The notes below the pieces were generated by a model that had not been told where the DNA came from, did not search any database, and saw only the letters and a program-made list of their open reading frames with translations. Positions 10,033-22,767 of a DNA stretch of 64,000 nucleotides are shown here, in pieces. Position 1 is the first letter of the stretch. The number at the start of each line of letters is the position of its first letter. The position numbers were made by a program, and so were the translations under genes. Origin of the DNA: Harmonia axyridis (Eukaryota; Arthropoda; Insecta; Coleoptera; Coccinellidae); assembly GCF_914767665.1 (NCBI RefSeq), contig NC_059503.1:38750001-38814000 (forward strand), in the 5' to 3' direction.

Positions 10033-10054
10033 AAAATCAACTTTTTTTCTATTC

Positions 10055-10869
10055 CAACATTACTTTGTAGGTTGGTAATGTTGAATGTAGTCTCCTAGGG
10101 TATTAGGCAAAAATTTGAATTTACCTAGCGCCCATTGAACATCTTTTATTAGCTAATAGGGATCCACACCCATCTCCACTGTTTAGCTTAGATGGCAAAT
10201 ACCCACCTGACTTGACTGGATCGTTGACAGGTGAGCCTTCGACCTTAGTAGAATTGTTGAGGTCGCATTTTTTGTAGATATATTCAATTACAGTCTTTTA
10301 GAAATTTCTGATATCCTTTGCGAATCGTCAACTTGAAATCTATACATTCCTCCGTAATACTTTCGTCTCTCTTCAAATTGTTGGTCATAACTATATTACG
10401 AATATGTATTGAAATAACCATTACAAAATTATCAAAATTCAGATTCATTGATTGTTTAAATTTTTTCCATTCCAGCACAACTGCAAAATCAACAGGCTGG
10501 ATAAAAGTCGACAAGGTATCTTTTTAAAATATGAAATATTCATGTCATATCTTCGGAATGGCGGGGTTGGCGAATTGAACCATAACATTTTTTAATTATT
10601 TATGAATAAGTGCCTACAGGCAGTCACCTCTTACAGGAGATGGGGAACAATCGAATTCAAGTTCAAACAAGCAAGGTATTCAGAGCTATAGAAAATGAAT
10701 GTTTGTTAAATATCGATAATAACTCAAAATCTGGAAATTATATTGGACGGTTTTGTTGTCAGATTTGAATTAGTCAGGATTCAATAAAATAGTAAAAATG
10801 TGCCAATTATTTCCTTTTAGCTCCGAAAATTTTCGATATCCTCACAGAACAACGAATTTTGACACTGTA
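10055..10869. other. Non-coding stretch
   Basis: No gene recognised. ORFs of about 70 codons on both strands at 10284-10527 overlap each other and have no domain. Confidence 0.4.
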
Positions 10870-12433
10870 CAGGGTGGGCAAATTTCGATGTTTTAGCACT
10901 ACAACTTTTAAACCAGATGAGATAGACAAAATCTGATAACCCATTCTCGGTCTCTTTTTCTGAGAAACTAACAAGGGTGGTATTCATTTTTGGCCACCTT
11001 CTTTTGTTTTCGAGTTATAAGCGAAAATTGGAAAAATGGCGATAGCGAAAAACATTTATATCTCCGCTAATACAGATGATAGAGCTCTGAAAATAAAACA
11101 TTATATAGGCACTCTTTCACGTAGAATCCAGTGGCGTGCTCGTATTTTCGAAAGGGTTTTTATTTACGCAGCTATGAGCCAAAGTTATGTTTTTTCAAAT
11201 GGGAACACTAGATTTTTGTATCATTTTCTGAAAGCTTGATTTTTCCTAATTTCAAAAATATATAACATCGTATGATTCGGATCAATATAAATAATAGAAA
11301 ATGGCCAAAAACCTTTTTCACCTAAGGGTCTCATTATTTCTATGGTTTCAACTGTTGATGAACACAGAAAAATTGAGCTTTCTGTAACAAGAGCAGTGTC
11401 CTTCCGTCAATCTGATTATTTCTATGCTTTTCACTTATTTCTACAAAATTCGAATCAAGATATGTTTTATAAATTTTTTATCTAGAAATTGATTTGGAAA
11501 TAACGGAAAAACCACAAAATTGAATTTTTCAATCGAAAGAGTTGTATTAAGTTGCATGTATCAGGAGATTATTGACATAGGTCTCCAGAATGAATACGCA
11601 CAAGTACCAATCCATTTTAAACAGCGTATGAAACAATGCATATACATATGATTGAACTCAACAATTTAATTACGAAGGGACAAACAAGAAATAATATTCA
11701 ACCTAATAATGACAACAATTGCACAAAGCACAGTCGACACCTCTTCTCGATATTTCAATAGATGAATATTTGAAACTGTGTTCAAGCTACCTAGGAAACT
11801 TTTTCCAAGTTTGTTTATCTTTTCGAAACTATTTGTATAAAATAAATATAGATTCGAATTTTGTAGAAATAAGTGAAAAGTGAAATAATCAGATTGACGG
11901 AAGGACACTGCTCTTGTTATAGAAAGCTCAATTTTTCTGTGCTCATCACCAGTTGAAACCATAGAAATATTGAGTCTTAAATAAAAAAAGGTTTTTGACA
12001 ATTTTCTGTTATTTATTTTGATACGACTCATACGATGTTATATATTTTTGAAATCAGAAAAAATTAAGCTTTCAGAAAATGGCACAAAAATCTAGTGTTC
12101 CTATTTAAAAAAATATAACTTTGGGTCATAGCTTCGTAATTAAAAACCCTTTTGAAAATAAGAGCACGCCACTGCATTCTACGTGAAAAAGTGCCTGTAT
12201 AATGTTTTAATTTCAGAGCTCTAGCATCAATATTAGCGGAGATATAAAAGTTTTTCGATATCGCCATTTTTCCAATTTTCGCTTATAACTCGAAAACAAA
12301 AGAAGGTGGCCAAAAATTAATACTACCCTTGTTAGTTTCTCAGAAAAAGAGACCGAGAATAGGGTATCAGATTTTGTCTATCTCATCTGGTTTAAAAGTT
12401 GTAGTGCTAAAACATCGAAATTTGCCCACCCTG
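10870..12433. mobile_element. Foldback DNA transposon with ~570-bp arms
   Basis: It begins cagggtgggcaaatttcgat and ends with the inverse (atcgaaatttgcccaccctg), with TA on both sides. Arms 10870-11440 and about 11870-12433 are imperfect inverted repeats. Between them (about 11557-11645) the plus strand reads EIIDIGLQNEYAQVP...FKQRMKQCI, resembling the last residues of IS630/Tc1-type transposases. The catalytic region is missing, so the element is non-autonomous. The 60- to 120-codon ORFs in the arms are mirror images and probably not coding. Confidence 0.7.
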
Positions 12434-13780
12434 TACATTACAAGATAGGTAAAATGGGGAAATTATTATTATTATTATTATTATTTGATTTGAATCAAGG
12501 ACATGGTCCTGTGAGATTCAATATACATAAAGAGCATTACAGTCATACGAGCAGTTGGGCACAAGAGATTATTATCTCAAGCTGAACTCAAAAATTCATA
12601 GATTATGTTTATTCTTAAAACTGAAAATCAAATGATTCTAATAATAATTACACCATCTCCGACATGAATTATTATCGAATTATTGTGTGAAATAATCTGA
12701 GTGAAAGATATCAAGTGTCAAAATAAGGTTTTTCTGTGAAATGCGATAAGTTTACTCGTTTCTGTTTATGTCCCAAAGTTTCCGTGAACATGTGCCTACT
12801 TGGGGCAAGAAAAGTTTCCAACCATATCAGGGTTGAATTGGAGATTTGTGTCTCGCTCTAATGTTGGACTGGCAGCGTTCCAGACGACTAACAAGCGCCA
12901 ATGTATATTCAGCATGAAAAAAAAGTTGATGAATTCCAGAAATTCCAAGAATTCTCAATTTTTTGCATTTTCGATAGGAGGATCAACATCGCCATTTTTC
13001 TGTGAGGAGGACATTTCGATTTTTCTGAATTCAAATCGGTGGAAAAGTTTTACAGAGCAGATATCCGAAATCGAAACTCACTATGTCATGAAATCTCGAT
13101 TACGTATTCACCTCTTTATAATTTGTGTGATGCCTGTAATACTGTAAGTTCTCACTTGGATATTTTTAATTGTTCCATTTCAAATATCAGATCTCATTAT
13201 TTTGACTGACTGAGCATTTTTTGTTATTTTTTTTCTCAGAATATGTAACATAATTTTTCTTATGCTCCTTGTTCTATAGTTGACTTATTTGACCGTTATG
13301 TGTGGATCATTCTGAAATTGTTTCATGAACCACGGCTTTGTGTCATTCAGATAGGGCACACATAAATATTATATTGTCGGTATTCGACAAGTTTTTTCAT
13401 TATTGTTTTATTATGAAAGTATGCGCCTAGTAGAATCATAATTTGGTTGATTTTGTTCAATAAAATGCTATTTAACATGAGCTTGCAATACATTTATATT
13501 TTTCTCGTGAATGCTCAGGTTTTCGAAAAAACTTGTGAAGATGAAGTGTTAGTAAGTAAATTGGACTATTCAGCCATGTTGTCAGTAAATTTTCATCCAA
13601 TAAAAGTTGAAAGGGGTTGACTTTTTCAATCGCTTCTAAGCATAATTCAGGGTTGAAATTTCGAAATGTGTAGTTTCATTGACAAATAATATTTACCAAG
13701 TTTCGTGTCTTCAGCTCAATGAACATGGAAAATAAAAAATTAAACTATTACTTGGTTATCATCCATTGTTGTTTAATAAA
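12434..13780. other. Non-coding stretch with an ATT microsatellite
   Basis: An (ATT)n run lies at about 12461-12485. An ORF of 115 codons at 12800-13147 has no recognisable domain and no splice signals that would support it. Nothing else identified. Confidence 0.4.
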
Positions 13781-14215
13781 TAAAAAAATATTAGGAATAT
13801 TGGAGACTATTTTACTCTATTGTTTGATTTGTATCAACGCCAACGTTTCGAAACAGTTCGTTTCTTTTTCAAGGCTAGTTACAGCAAACAATATCGTACA
13901 CTCATTACAATCATTAAGACAATTTTTGAGGAACCATAAATCTTTCACACAGCAGATAAGCAACATCGATAGATGTTTTTATTGCTTATCTGCTGTGTGA
14001 AAGATTTTTGGTTCCTTAAAAATTTTCTTAATGATTTTAATGAGCGTACGATATTGTTAGGTAATGTGTTCTCATATCATGTCATATTTGTATGCCTTAT
14101 ATATTTGTGTATTTATTTTTTAGCCTTGAAAAAAAAACGAACTGTTTCGAAACGTCGGCGTTGTTACAAATTAAACAATAGAATGAAATAGTGTCCAATA
14201 TTCCCAATATTTTCT
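13781..14215. repeat. Long palindrome with hammerhead-like motif in both arms
   Basis: Two arms of about 200 bp mirror each other around 13969-13982 (ctttcacacagcagataagc against its inverse). The right arm has an extra 55 bp or so. Each arm holds, outward, a GAAAC-loop-GTTTC hairpin followed by CGAAACGTCGGCGTT (right, 14141-14162) or CGAAACGTTGGCGTT (left). That resembles the 3' half of Penelope-type hammerheads. The CUGAUGA half is replaced by an A-rich run, so no active ribozyme is expected. An inverted pair of Penelope-like terminal repeats is one reading; a foldback MITE is another. Confidence 0.55.
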
Positions 14216-14239
14216 CATTTAAAAATTGAACTTTTTTTT

Positions 14240-14366
14240 GTTAGTTTCCGGAAGGGTGTAACTCTTCCGGAGGTAGTTTTTCAAAAAAATGTTTACTAAA
14301 CACCCACCTTAATTTTCATCACCTTACATTCTTCCGGTGTTATTTAGATACACCCTGCATATGGAT
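14240..14366. mobile_element. Short MITE-like remnant
   Basis: Segments gaagggtgtaactcttccgg and acattcttccggtgttattt face each other, and the right side ends in acaccctgcat. This suits a decayed TA-type MITE. Confidence 0.3.
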
Positions 14367-15246
14367 TAATATCACAATTAAGATGCTAATTATTGTTAAC
14401 ATAATGATTGGTTCACATAAAAAAGCATTTATTTGATCTAGGCTAACAATTGGTGGGATTTTGAAAAGAAATTGCTTACCACCTTGACTTCGGGCTAAAA
14501 CGAAAAAAGTCAGTTTTAAAGCAAAAAAAGACCCTTCACACGATCAAAAATCACAACCTATAGACATCTTTGAGTTTCAAATCTGGAATTTTAAAAATTT
14601 CAAAAAATAAATCCTGAAAATGTTGGAAAAAACTTGATTTTTGCTATGGATCAATTCGAAGGTCAGTTAAAATTTTTATGATAAAATAATATTTCAAACT
14701 AGCGAGAAGTCCAGTGAGCATCGGATGATCGATACGTTTGTCATATCCGTGTATATCGGTGGATCCAGCATCTGCATCAGGATCTATGTACATGTACACA
14801 TACATCATTATTCGCCTGCGTCAGCCCAACCTCCCGACACAATGATTTACATTGGTGCCTTGCAGTTGGTACACGCTATAACCGTGAAATATACACCAGC
14901 ACAACGGATATGTTCTGTTTCCGATACCGTGTAAGGCAAACCGCCCGGATTTGTACTGGCGAAAACAGTAATTTTTCGTCAGTATGTCAGGTTTTAAATT
15001 ATTGCGAATTGTCGTACCATGTGGCCACGGTTCGATCCTGTTACGGGGCAACGCCCTATCAGTATGAATAGTCCAACACATATAGGATGTGGAAACTTAT
15101 TTATTCATTCGGAACAGGAATACAAACAGGATATACCCACAGCAGCATTCACAAATTACAACGGAAAAATGTATCGTACAATAATGAGATTGAAGAAAAA
15201 AAGGAGAAAATTTGAAGTGCTTAATTCAAACACAAAAACAATGCAG
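14367..15246. other. Non-coding stretch, slightly GC-richer at 14700-15070
   Basis: The segment around 14720-15070 is richer in GC than its surroundings and has overlapping ORFs on both strands. None has a recognisable domain. A ggttcgatcctg near 15030 resembles a pol III B box, but there is no A box at the right distance and no tRNA fold. Confidence 0.35.
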
Positions 15247-15965
15247 CTACAAAATCCGCAGAAAATTAAATATGAGTTTATGTCTCGAAGAAGACAAGGA
15301 GCTTTTAAACCGATCGATTTCATTGGAATCAAATTCATTTGCTGTGGACATCATTCTACACAATCCAATATTCTTACATACATTCATCCTTCTGAATGGA
15401 ATATAAAACACGCCATAAGATCTAAACCTAACATTCGGCACATTGATCTGTATTATATCTAGTAGATCTCCCTCAAACCGATTGAGATAAGAGTGATACT
15501 GCGGATTCCATATCACAGATGCAAAGTTCAATCTTTTGTTACGAAGGCATAATATAAATTCATAAAACTACTGTTGCTACTGAATGATTGTCTCTGCCAA
15601 AATATAAAATCCAACACCTCGACGGGGAAAACCATTGCAGACAAAATAAGAAAATTCAAATCTATCAACGTTTCTGGTATAGGTGATAATGAAACATTTT
15701 TGAAAATTTAAAGAAAGGAAATTGATGCTACAATATTTCTGAAGCATATCCACGTCTTCCTCAATGCTCAAGACTCTCAGTCCTCCTGATAAGCTTGAGA
15801 TCATCGGCAAACAATAGAAATTTACAATGATGAAAGCAATCCGACATTTAATTGACATAAATCGAGAATAAAAGTGGACCAAAGTGAGAGCCCTGTCGAT
15901 CACCCGAGGTGTTGAGAAATATTTCGGATCTATATCCATTCACCACAACAAATAACGATCTGATG
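15247..15965 (-). pseudogene. Non-LTR reverse transcriptase fragment
   Basis: Reverse-strand pieces in different frames give RQGSHFGPLLFSIYVN (the motif before the active site), FADDLKL (catalytic FADD, near 15790), then a palm segment with LSLNFQKCFIITYTRN and, further on, NFASVIWNPQYHSYLNR. This order is that of Jockey/CR1-type non-LTR polymerases. At least two frameshifts and several stops break it. Neither an endonuclease nor a 3' tail was recognised. Confidence 0.65.
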
Positions 15966-16932
15966 ACGTACTTTTTTCGTAGTGGGCAGCTCTAAAGACA
16001 TGTTGGAAGGTTTTTCAAATATTCATAACCCGAGAATATATATCAGAAATAGAACACTCGGAACAATTATGTCAAAGTCATTTCTCAACGTCTCCAAGAT
16101 CTCCAAAATATCGGGAGTTGTTGCGATATCGAAAAAAAATTCATTCAGTTCAACTCGTTATGATTTTATTCAATTCTGTATTTCTTATTCAAACACATTC
16201 TCTTTCAAAGCGAGCTAATTCAATGAGCTGAGATGGACAAAATGGCGAATGCGCCATTGACCTTTTCTCTGCTGGATTTTCCGGAAGTGTGCCCTTTAGA
16301 TCGAAAAAGATGGATGCAGCATTTGTGGATTGTCAGAAAATTCACATTCAAATCGTGAACTTTGCCTCTAAGAGACGAAATAATTTATAAGTTAATGTTG
16401 ATTGTGTGAGTCATCTGAATTCATTCAACATTTACGTTCTTTAAATCAGGCGAGTGATGTGGTCAAGAGATTAATTCAACTTTTCACACTAAAATGATGT
16501 CACTGTTGTTTATCTTGATGTAGGATTCTGGTGATCCAATCTTCCACATATGGGCTTGAGTGCATGTGTCTGGTTCAAGTGTCGACGAGTTGAGACTGAT
16601 TCCTAAGGGCAGTACGTCTCCAGATCTCAAATGAAAGACATTCAGTCAGATTCATTGTGAATAAACACATTGGTTAAACAATTTATTTTGTTGTAAATTT
16701 CAATATATTTTTCTGTTTATTTCGCTACGACCGTTGAAGCAACGCGTCGGGTTTAATTTTTCATTTTCTTTTCACATAAATACACTGAAATATCACGGCC
16801 TGCATATGGACACATTTGCACCTGAGATAATTATATAGATTCGATTTCACGGAATTAATGGCGCGTAACACAATTCAAAGTGAGCATTTAAATTTCGTTC
16901 CTTTTCTTATATTCTTATCATTTTCCTGGAGT
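15966..16932. other. Non-coding stretch
   Basis: No gene or repeat recognised upstream of the RTE-like insertion. Confidence 0.4.
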
Positions 16933-16944
16933 GTGTGAGAAGTT

Positions 16945-19417
16945 AATCTTAATGGGAGACTTTAACGCAAAAGTAGTTAGAGGAAAGTTCGAAGATATTG
17001 TTGGCGAATATGGTTTGGGACTACGGAATGATAGAGGTGATAGACTGCAGCAGTTTTGTCAGGAAAAATCTATGACCATAATGAACACATGGTTCAGGCT
17101 GCCGACCCGCAGATTATACACATGGAAATCACCCCAAGACAATCTAGAACACTGTGTTAGAAATCAAGTTGATTATATAATGATAAACCGAAGATTCAAA
17201 AATGGCATCAAAGGCACTAAAACTTACCCTGGAGCGGACGTTCCCTCTGACCATTCTTTACTAGCAGCTAGCTTTAAGTTGACTCTTAAAGCCATAAAGA
17301 AAAGTGGAGAAAAACAAAGAATAGATTTGAGCTTGTTGAGAGAAAACGGGACAAGGCAAAGAATTAAACAGGAACTGAATGAAAATTGTAGAAAAATGAG
17401 GGAAGAGATTTCGGATGAGTTTGAAGCGGAGGATGTGGACACGCTTTCGAACAAATTAGAGCTAATATTGAAGAAATCTGAAGAACACTTGAAGGGAACT
17501 GCATAGGTGGGGGGTAAACCATGGATGACTAGGGAAATTCTGAAACTAATGGACTCAAGAAGAGAATTCAAAGGCAAAGATAACAGCAAATATAAGGAAA
17601 CACACAGACTCATAAAGAAGAAGATAATCGAAGCAAAGGAAAATTGGATGATGGAGAGATGCGATGAGCTTGAGGAACTACAGAAGAGACATGATGACAG
17701 GTTGATCCACCGAAAGATTAAGGAGATAGCGGGAATAAAGAACAATAGAGTCAGCAATGCATTGACGAGCACAGAAAACAAAATCTTAACAACTACCGAA
17801 GAAGTAAAGAAGGAATGGGAGAAATACATAAAAGATCTTTTTGAAGATTGTAGAGCAGAAAACACCACCCAAAATATAATGGACGAAAATCACTTACCCA
17901 TCTTGAAATCTGAGATTAAATATGCAATACAAAATATGAAAAGTGGTAAAGCTCCTGGACCCGACGGTGTTCGTGCAGATATCATGAAACTCATTGAGGA
18001 GGACAATCGCGATCTACTCACTCGCATCTTCAACACCATTTATAAAACAGGCAAAATTCCTCGAGAATGGTTGAAATCTGCTTTTGTTCCCCTACCGAAA
18101 ACTAACAACGCCAAGAAGTGCTCAGACTTTCGACTCATTAGCCTTATGTCACATGTACTGAAATTATTCTTGAAAATCATACATAACCGAGTATATAAGA
18201 GATGTGAGGAAGGCATTGGTGATGAGCAGTTTGGTTTCAGAAGTGGCCTTGGGACCCGTGAGGCATTGTTCGGTTTGGTCGTGCTACTGCAGAAATGTCG
18301 AGACCAGCAAAAAAATGTTTACATGTGCTTCATTGATTATGAGAAAGCCTTCGATAGAGTTGATCACAAGAAGTTGATGGAATGCTTGCAGAGGAAAGGC
18401 CTGGATCCAAATGACATCAGAATAATACAAAACTTGTATTGGAACCAGGATGCTTTTGTGCGGACGCAAAGTGGCGATACTGAAGCCATTAATATCCAGA
18501 AAGGCGTAAGACAGGGGTGCGTTCTATCCCCGATGTTGTTCAATTTATATTCCGAGGAAATTTTCACAACCGCCCTACAGAACGCAAAGGAGGGTATCAA
18601 GGTCAATGGAAAAAGAGTAAACAACATTCGCTATGCTGATGATACCGTACTGATTGCTGAAAGTGAAGAAGATGTACAAAACTTATTAGATAAAATAGAA
18701 TACGAAGGAGAGACATACGGTATCAAAGTTAATGAAAAGAAAACTAAAATAATGGTGGTTTCAAAAAACAATACTCCCAGAGCAAATATAGCGATGGGCA
18801 CTCATTGTATTGAGCAGGTTGAAAATCTTAAGTACCTTGGATGCATAATAAACGATGGATTGGACCCTGACAAGGAGATAAAGAGCAGAATACAACAGGC
18901 CAGACACGTTTTCTTGAAAATGAGACCATTTTTCATTTCGAGAAACCTGAGCCTCGCCCTCCGCTACCGCATGGTGAGATGCTACGTTTATAGTGTATTG
19001 CTGTACGGCATGGAAGCGTGAACACTAAAGGTAAACACTTTGCGCCGACTGGAGAGCTTTGAGATGTGGATATTTCGACGTATGCTGAGAATTCCGTGGA
19101 CGGATCACATCAGAAATGAAGAAGTTCTGAGAAGAATGAATATGGATCGGGAACTATTGGACATAATCAAGAAGAGAAAAACATCATATCTTGGGCACCT
19201 ACTGAGGCATGAAAGATATAACTTCCTAAGAATCATAATGGAAGGAAAGATTGAGGGTAGGCGGGGCCCTGGTAGACGACAGATGACATGGTTGAGGAAT
19301 ATAAAAGAGTGGACTGGCCTAGATTTTCAGTCACTGATAAGGAAGGCACAATCAAGAGAAGAGTTTGCGGAAGTCATCGCCAACCTTCGATAGAAGACGG
19401 CACCTAAAGAAGAAGAA
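16945..19417 (+). mobile_element. RTE-like non-LTR retrotransposon, 5'-truncated, perfect target duplication
   Basis: One frame runs from 16946 to 19393 (about 816 codons) with only two stops, TAG at 17504 and TGA at 19019. The TGA stands where Trp is expected (GMEA-W). Domains in order: C-terminal half of an apurinic-type endonuclease (LMGDFNAKV, then SDHSLL); RT with GKAPGPDG, FIDYEKAFDRVDH (first catalytic Asp), GVRQGCVLSP and RYADDTVLIA (about 18630); then a C-terminal region (RRLESFEMWIFRRMLRI...). The 3' end is a short AAG repeat. gtgtgagaagtt flanks the insertion at 16933-16944 and 19418-19429, an intact 12-bp target duplication. No RNase H. The clade assignment rests on overall layout and the short simple-repeat tail. 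It looks recent. Confidence 0.85.
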
Positions 19418-19429
19418 GTGTGAGAAGTT

Positions 19430-19970
19430 TACAGAGACTGCAAATATATACTAGCATAGTACCAACTCCTCATTCAGGCGTCCATCCGAAAGTAGGTTCG
19501 AGGCTTCCAGCGTATCTTTTGTCTTTCCTTATTATTTTTCTTAATTTCAAAATTCACTGAGCTATCGTTACATTCATAGTTCAGAAATTAATCAATGTAA
19601 AAGTGTTAATACTGTATCACAACAAGTGTTTTCATTTCCTAGAATCATTAATAAAAATCGTACACCATCGACCTATACATTCGGGTGATAATTATTTTTA
19701 AAAATACTTATTTTCAATATTGTCAATTATATTAATGAACCTAACCGAGATATTCGCAATCCAAACCAACACTGAAAATTTTTAGTTTTTTTAGTTCTTC
19801 CAATAGGAAGTTATATATAACCACAAAATACTAACTGTCATCGTGCGACGAAATGATAGAGCTATCTCTTCGGGGGACGAACGCTCAATGATTCATCGAA
19901 AGAATTCAAGGGTTCCATTCAATAATTTAGGAATACCTCATAACTTGAACCAGGTTAAATAAGATGTAAA
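19430..19970. other. Non-coding stretch
   Basis: No gene recognised between the LINE and the Tc1-like element. Confidence 0.4.
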
Positions 19971-20741
19971 AAGTTTTCCAATAAGAGATTTCTTTTTGTA
20001 TAGCCCGCTATCTGGGCAACTGTCACTCATAAAGGTGTCATCTTTCGACATTTGACTAGTGAAAACAACGCCATTACTAAAGATGAAACGATACACGCTT
20101 CGACAAAGCATTTAGGTTGTTGAAATTCAGTACAAAAATGGTGACAATTCTGCAGTTACATTTTCAGTTGTGAAAATGGTGGAAAAATTTGAACTTTAGT
20201 ACTGTGGTGAATCGAAACCGTGTTCGTTACTCAAGAACAATAAAGAATATTGCTGCTGTAGCCTGTAGTGTTGACATAAAGTCAGGTTTGTCAAATTTTC
20301 CTTGATTTTGGGAATGAGGCAAACGATATAACAACGCATTTCGCATAACGACCTAGATCTTGATGATTTTTTCAACACGATGGCATTACGTGCCACACAA
20401 CCAGCGAAATAATAGTAATTTTGCGAGCAAAGTTTTCTGGCTGTATTAGTTCTAGAAGAGGTCATCAATATTGGCCACTGAGATGTTGTGATTCAACATC
20501 TTTGAACTTTTTTTTTTTTTGGGCCATATCAAAGATAAGGTCTAAGCCATTGCAATCAATTCAAGACCTCAAAGATGGAATTCGTAATACTGGTATTATT
20601 CAGGACATACAGCCTTAAAATGTGCGAATTGTTTTCCATCGTTAATGACATTTCTTTTGCTTCACAATGAAATAAAAATCTATTGATGTCTCTTCAAATA
20701 GAGTTGTTTCATCGAAATAAAACCTCTTATTGGAAAACCCT
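19971..20741 (+). pseudogene. Degenerate Tc1/IS630-type transposon
   Basis: Ends aagttttccaataagag (19971) and ctcttattggaaaaccct (right, to 20741) are inverted repeats. Between them the plus strand carries scrambled transposase: an N-terminal piece NRVRYSRTIKNIAAVACSVD (from about 20210), then FFQHDGITCHTT (second catalytic Asp, about 20365). A block ending LNFFFFWAISKIRSKPLQSI then QDLKDGIRN matches the end of the DDE domain. The third catalytic region survives as CCDSTSLNFF. Stops and frameshifts are numerous and the middle is shortened. It is a dead copy. Confidence 0.7.
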
Positions 20742-21392
20742 TCATACACAAAACAATCAATGACGAAAGAGATATATATCACTCAAAAGGACTCACCTTT
20801 CTGTTTCGTTATAATTCAATTCAAAATGTAGCAGGCAGACTTACGCTGTGCCGCATTAACAGCATTCAAGATGCTATTTTTGCACCATTATATCCTCCCA
20901 TATCAATATTGCCTTCTTCTGTATTCCACCCCCGAAACACGACACGACGACACTCACCCTATATCTCCCCAAAAAAACCAACATTTCCTTGACGTTTCAG
21001 ATCAGGTACGTTGTACGTGATATTTCCTCTAATGGAATACATCCCCGGCTCAAAAGAAGAGGAGAATGCTACAGGAATCTATCTCTCGCTTCTTACTTCC
21101 ACAAACACGAACAACTGCAGAACGGATTGATTGATTTCAGATGTCTTCTCTGCTTCCTCGACCAATCAATCGGATTGCACGAGTAGTCAGCTGTCATAAG
21201 TCAGGAGAAGTACACGACTCGCTCAGTTCAGCGAAATGAAAACGGCCCTTCAATAACGTGAATATTCGATTCGAAAAGTTCGAAAGTATTGGGACTACTT
21301 TCAACAAGTGCAGAGTTAAAGGAAGGAAGATTTAATGGAAGATTCGGTAGAAATGTCTGAGGACTAAGGAATTATCTTCTAACAATTTTATG
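20742..21392. other. Non-coding stretch
   Basis: Some 60-codon ORFs, none recognisable. The segment 20990-21190 is slightly GC-richer. Confidence 0.35.
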
Positions 21393-21394
21393 TA

Positions 21395-22765
21395 CAGGCT
21401 GGCCAAAAAAGCGAGGAAAGCTGCTATATTTCAGGATCCACTCATCGTAAAAACTTGCGGTGAAAAATTTTTTCTTCAGAGTGTACAAGAAAACACACTG
21501 GAATATGTTTTGATGTTCATACCTTATCGCTTGGGGGTGTTATAGTTATATTCTAGTAGAAAAACGAATTTTACTCGAAAATGTTTCATATCAATTTGAT
21601 AAAACATACCGTCACTGTTCTACTTGAAAAATTCTGTATCTTTTCGAATTGTCACTTCGATTTTACGAGTTCAAATGAGGGTAGGGGAAAGGGAGAAATC
21701 TGACTGATTGAAAAGTCTTCAGTTTGGCTCAATATTTTTGATAAATTATATCTCGTTTGGGAGATAACATCTTGTTGATTAAGGGAAAAAACCTACTCAT
21801 GATACATTTTTTTGCTGCATCCGATAGGGGGTGCTAAGTCAAAAGTTTGTTTTGTTAATTTTTCCCCGAAATTTCAGAAGTAATTATAGAATTTTCTCAA
21901 CAAAACAAAAATTGCATTGATTCCGCATGAAAAAAACCAGAAGGTCGCAAAGCGATTGCTTCAGGCGTTCTGGAGTTATGACCGAAAGAAGATATTCTTC
22001 AACTGATGCACTGAAAAACCAAACTGTGTCTTAAAGTTCTATGGCCATACATCCCAGGACTCAAGAGAATCCGAAATGCCATTCAACAACTATCAGCGGC
22101 CGAAATCGAAGCGGCTGTTTTGTCCATTCAACAAAGATTAGAACATAATGCTGTAAGACGGAAGATACTTAAGACAGTATATTTTGTCATCATTACTCAG
22201 GCCATTTATATGCTCCATTAAAAATTGTTTTTGCTTCTACATTTTTTCTTAAACCCTGACATTCGTGGCCATAGAACCTCAAAAAACAATTTGGTTTTTC
22301 AGTGCATCTATTGGGTAATATTTTCTCCGGTTATATCTCCAGAACGCCTAAAGATATGGCTTCGCAACCTTATGGTTTTTTCATGAAAATTCAATGAAAT
22401 TTTTGTTTCTCTTAAGAAAATTTTATCATTACATTCGAAATTTCGGGGAAAATGAACATCCCCTATCAGATGCAGCAACAACAAATTTAACTTTTCTTAA
22501 ATTGAAAGGGGTAATTCAAAAACATAGAGAATTTTCCAAGGAGAAAAGTGATGATATTTTTTCATCAACTCGATATGAAACATTTCCGACTAAAATTCAT
22601 TTTTCTGGTCGACAATAGCTAATCCCCCCTTTATCGGTAGATGTATTAATTTCAAAACAATTTTCAGTGTGTTTTCTTGTACACTCTACTGGTAAAATTT
22701 TTTACCGCAAACCGATGAGTAGATCTTGAGTTATAGCCGCTTCCCTCGCTAATTTGTCCATTCTG
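21395..22765. mobile_element. Foldback DNA transposon with long imperfect arms
   Basis: It starts caggctggccaaaaaagcga and ends with a diverged inverse (tcgctaatttgtccattctg), with TA on both sides. Mirror pairs include tgtacaagaaaacacactg (21480s) against cagtgtgttttcttgtaca (22660s), and a ggccatag pair near 22040 and 22270. The centre (22057-22155, plus strand) encodes LKRIRNAIQQLSAAEIEAAV then QQRLEHNAV, typical of the C-terminus of Tc1/IS630-like transposases. The catalytic core is absent. Confidence 0.65.
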
Positions 22766-22767
22766 TA

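Noticed and set aside
11666..12267. 121- and 67-codon minus-strand ORFs
   Set aside because: They are mirror images of plus-strand ORFs in the other arm of the foldback element.
15000..15070. Pol III B-box-like ggttcgatcctg
   Set aside because: No A box at proper distance and no cloverleaf.
17224..17868. 214-codon minus-strand ORF
   Set aside because: It is antisense to the RTE-like polymerase frame, Ser/Phe-rich, with no domain.
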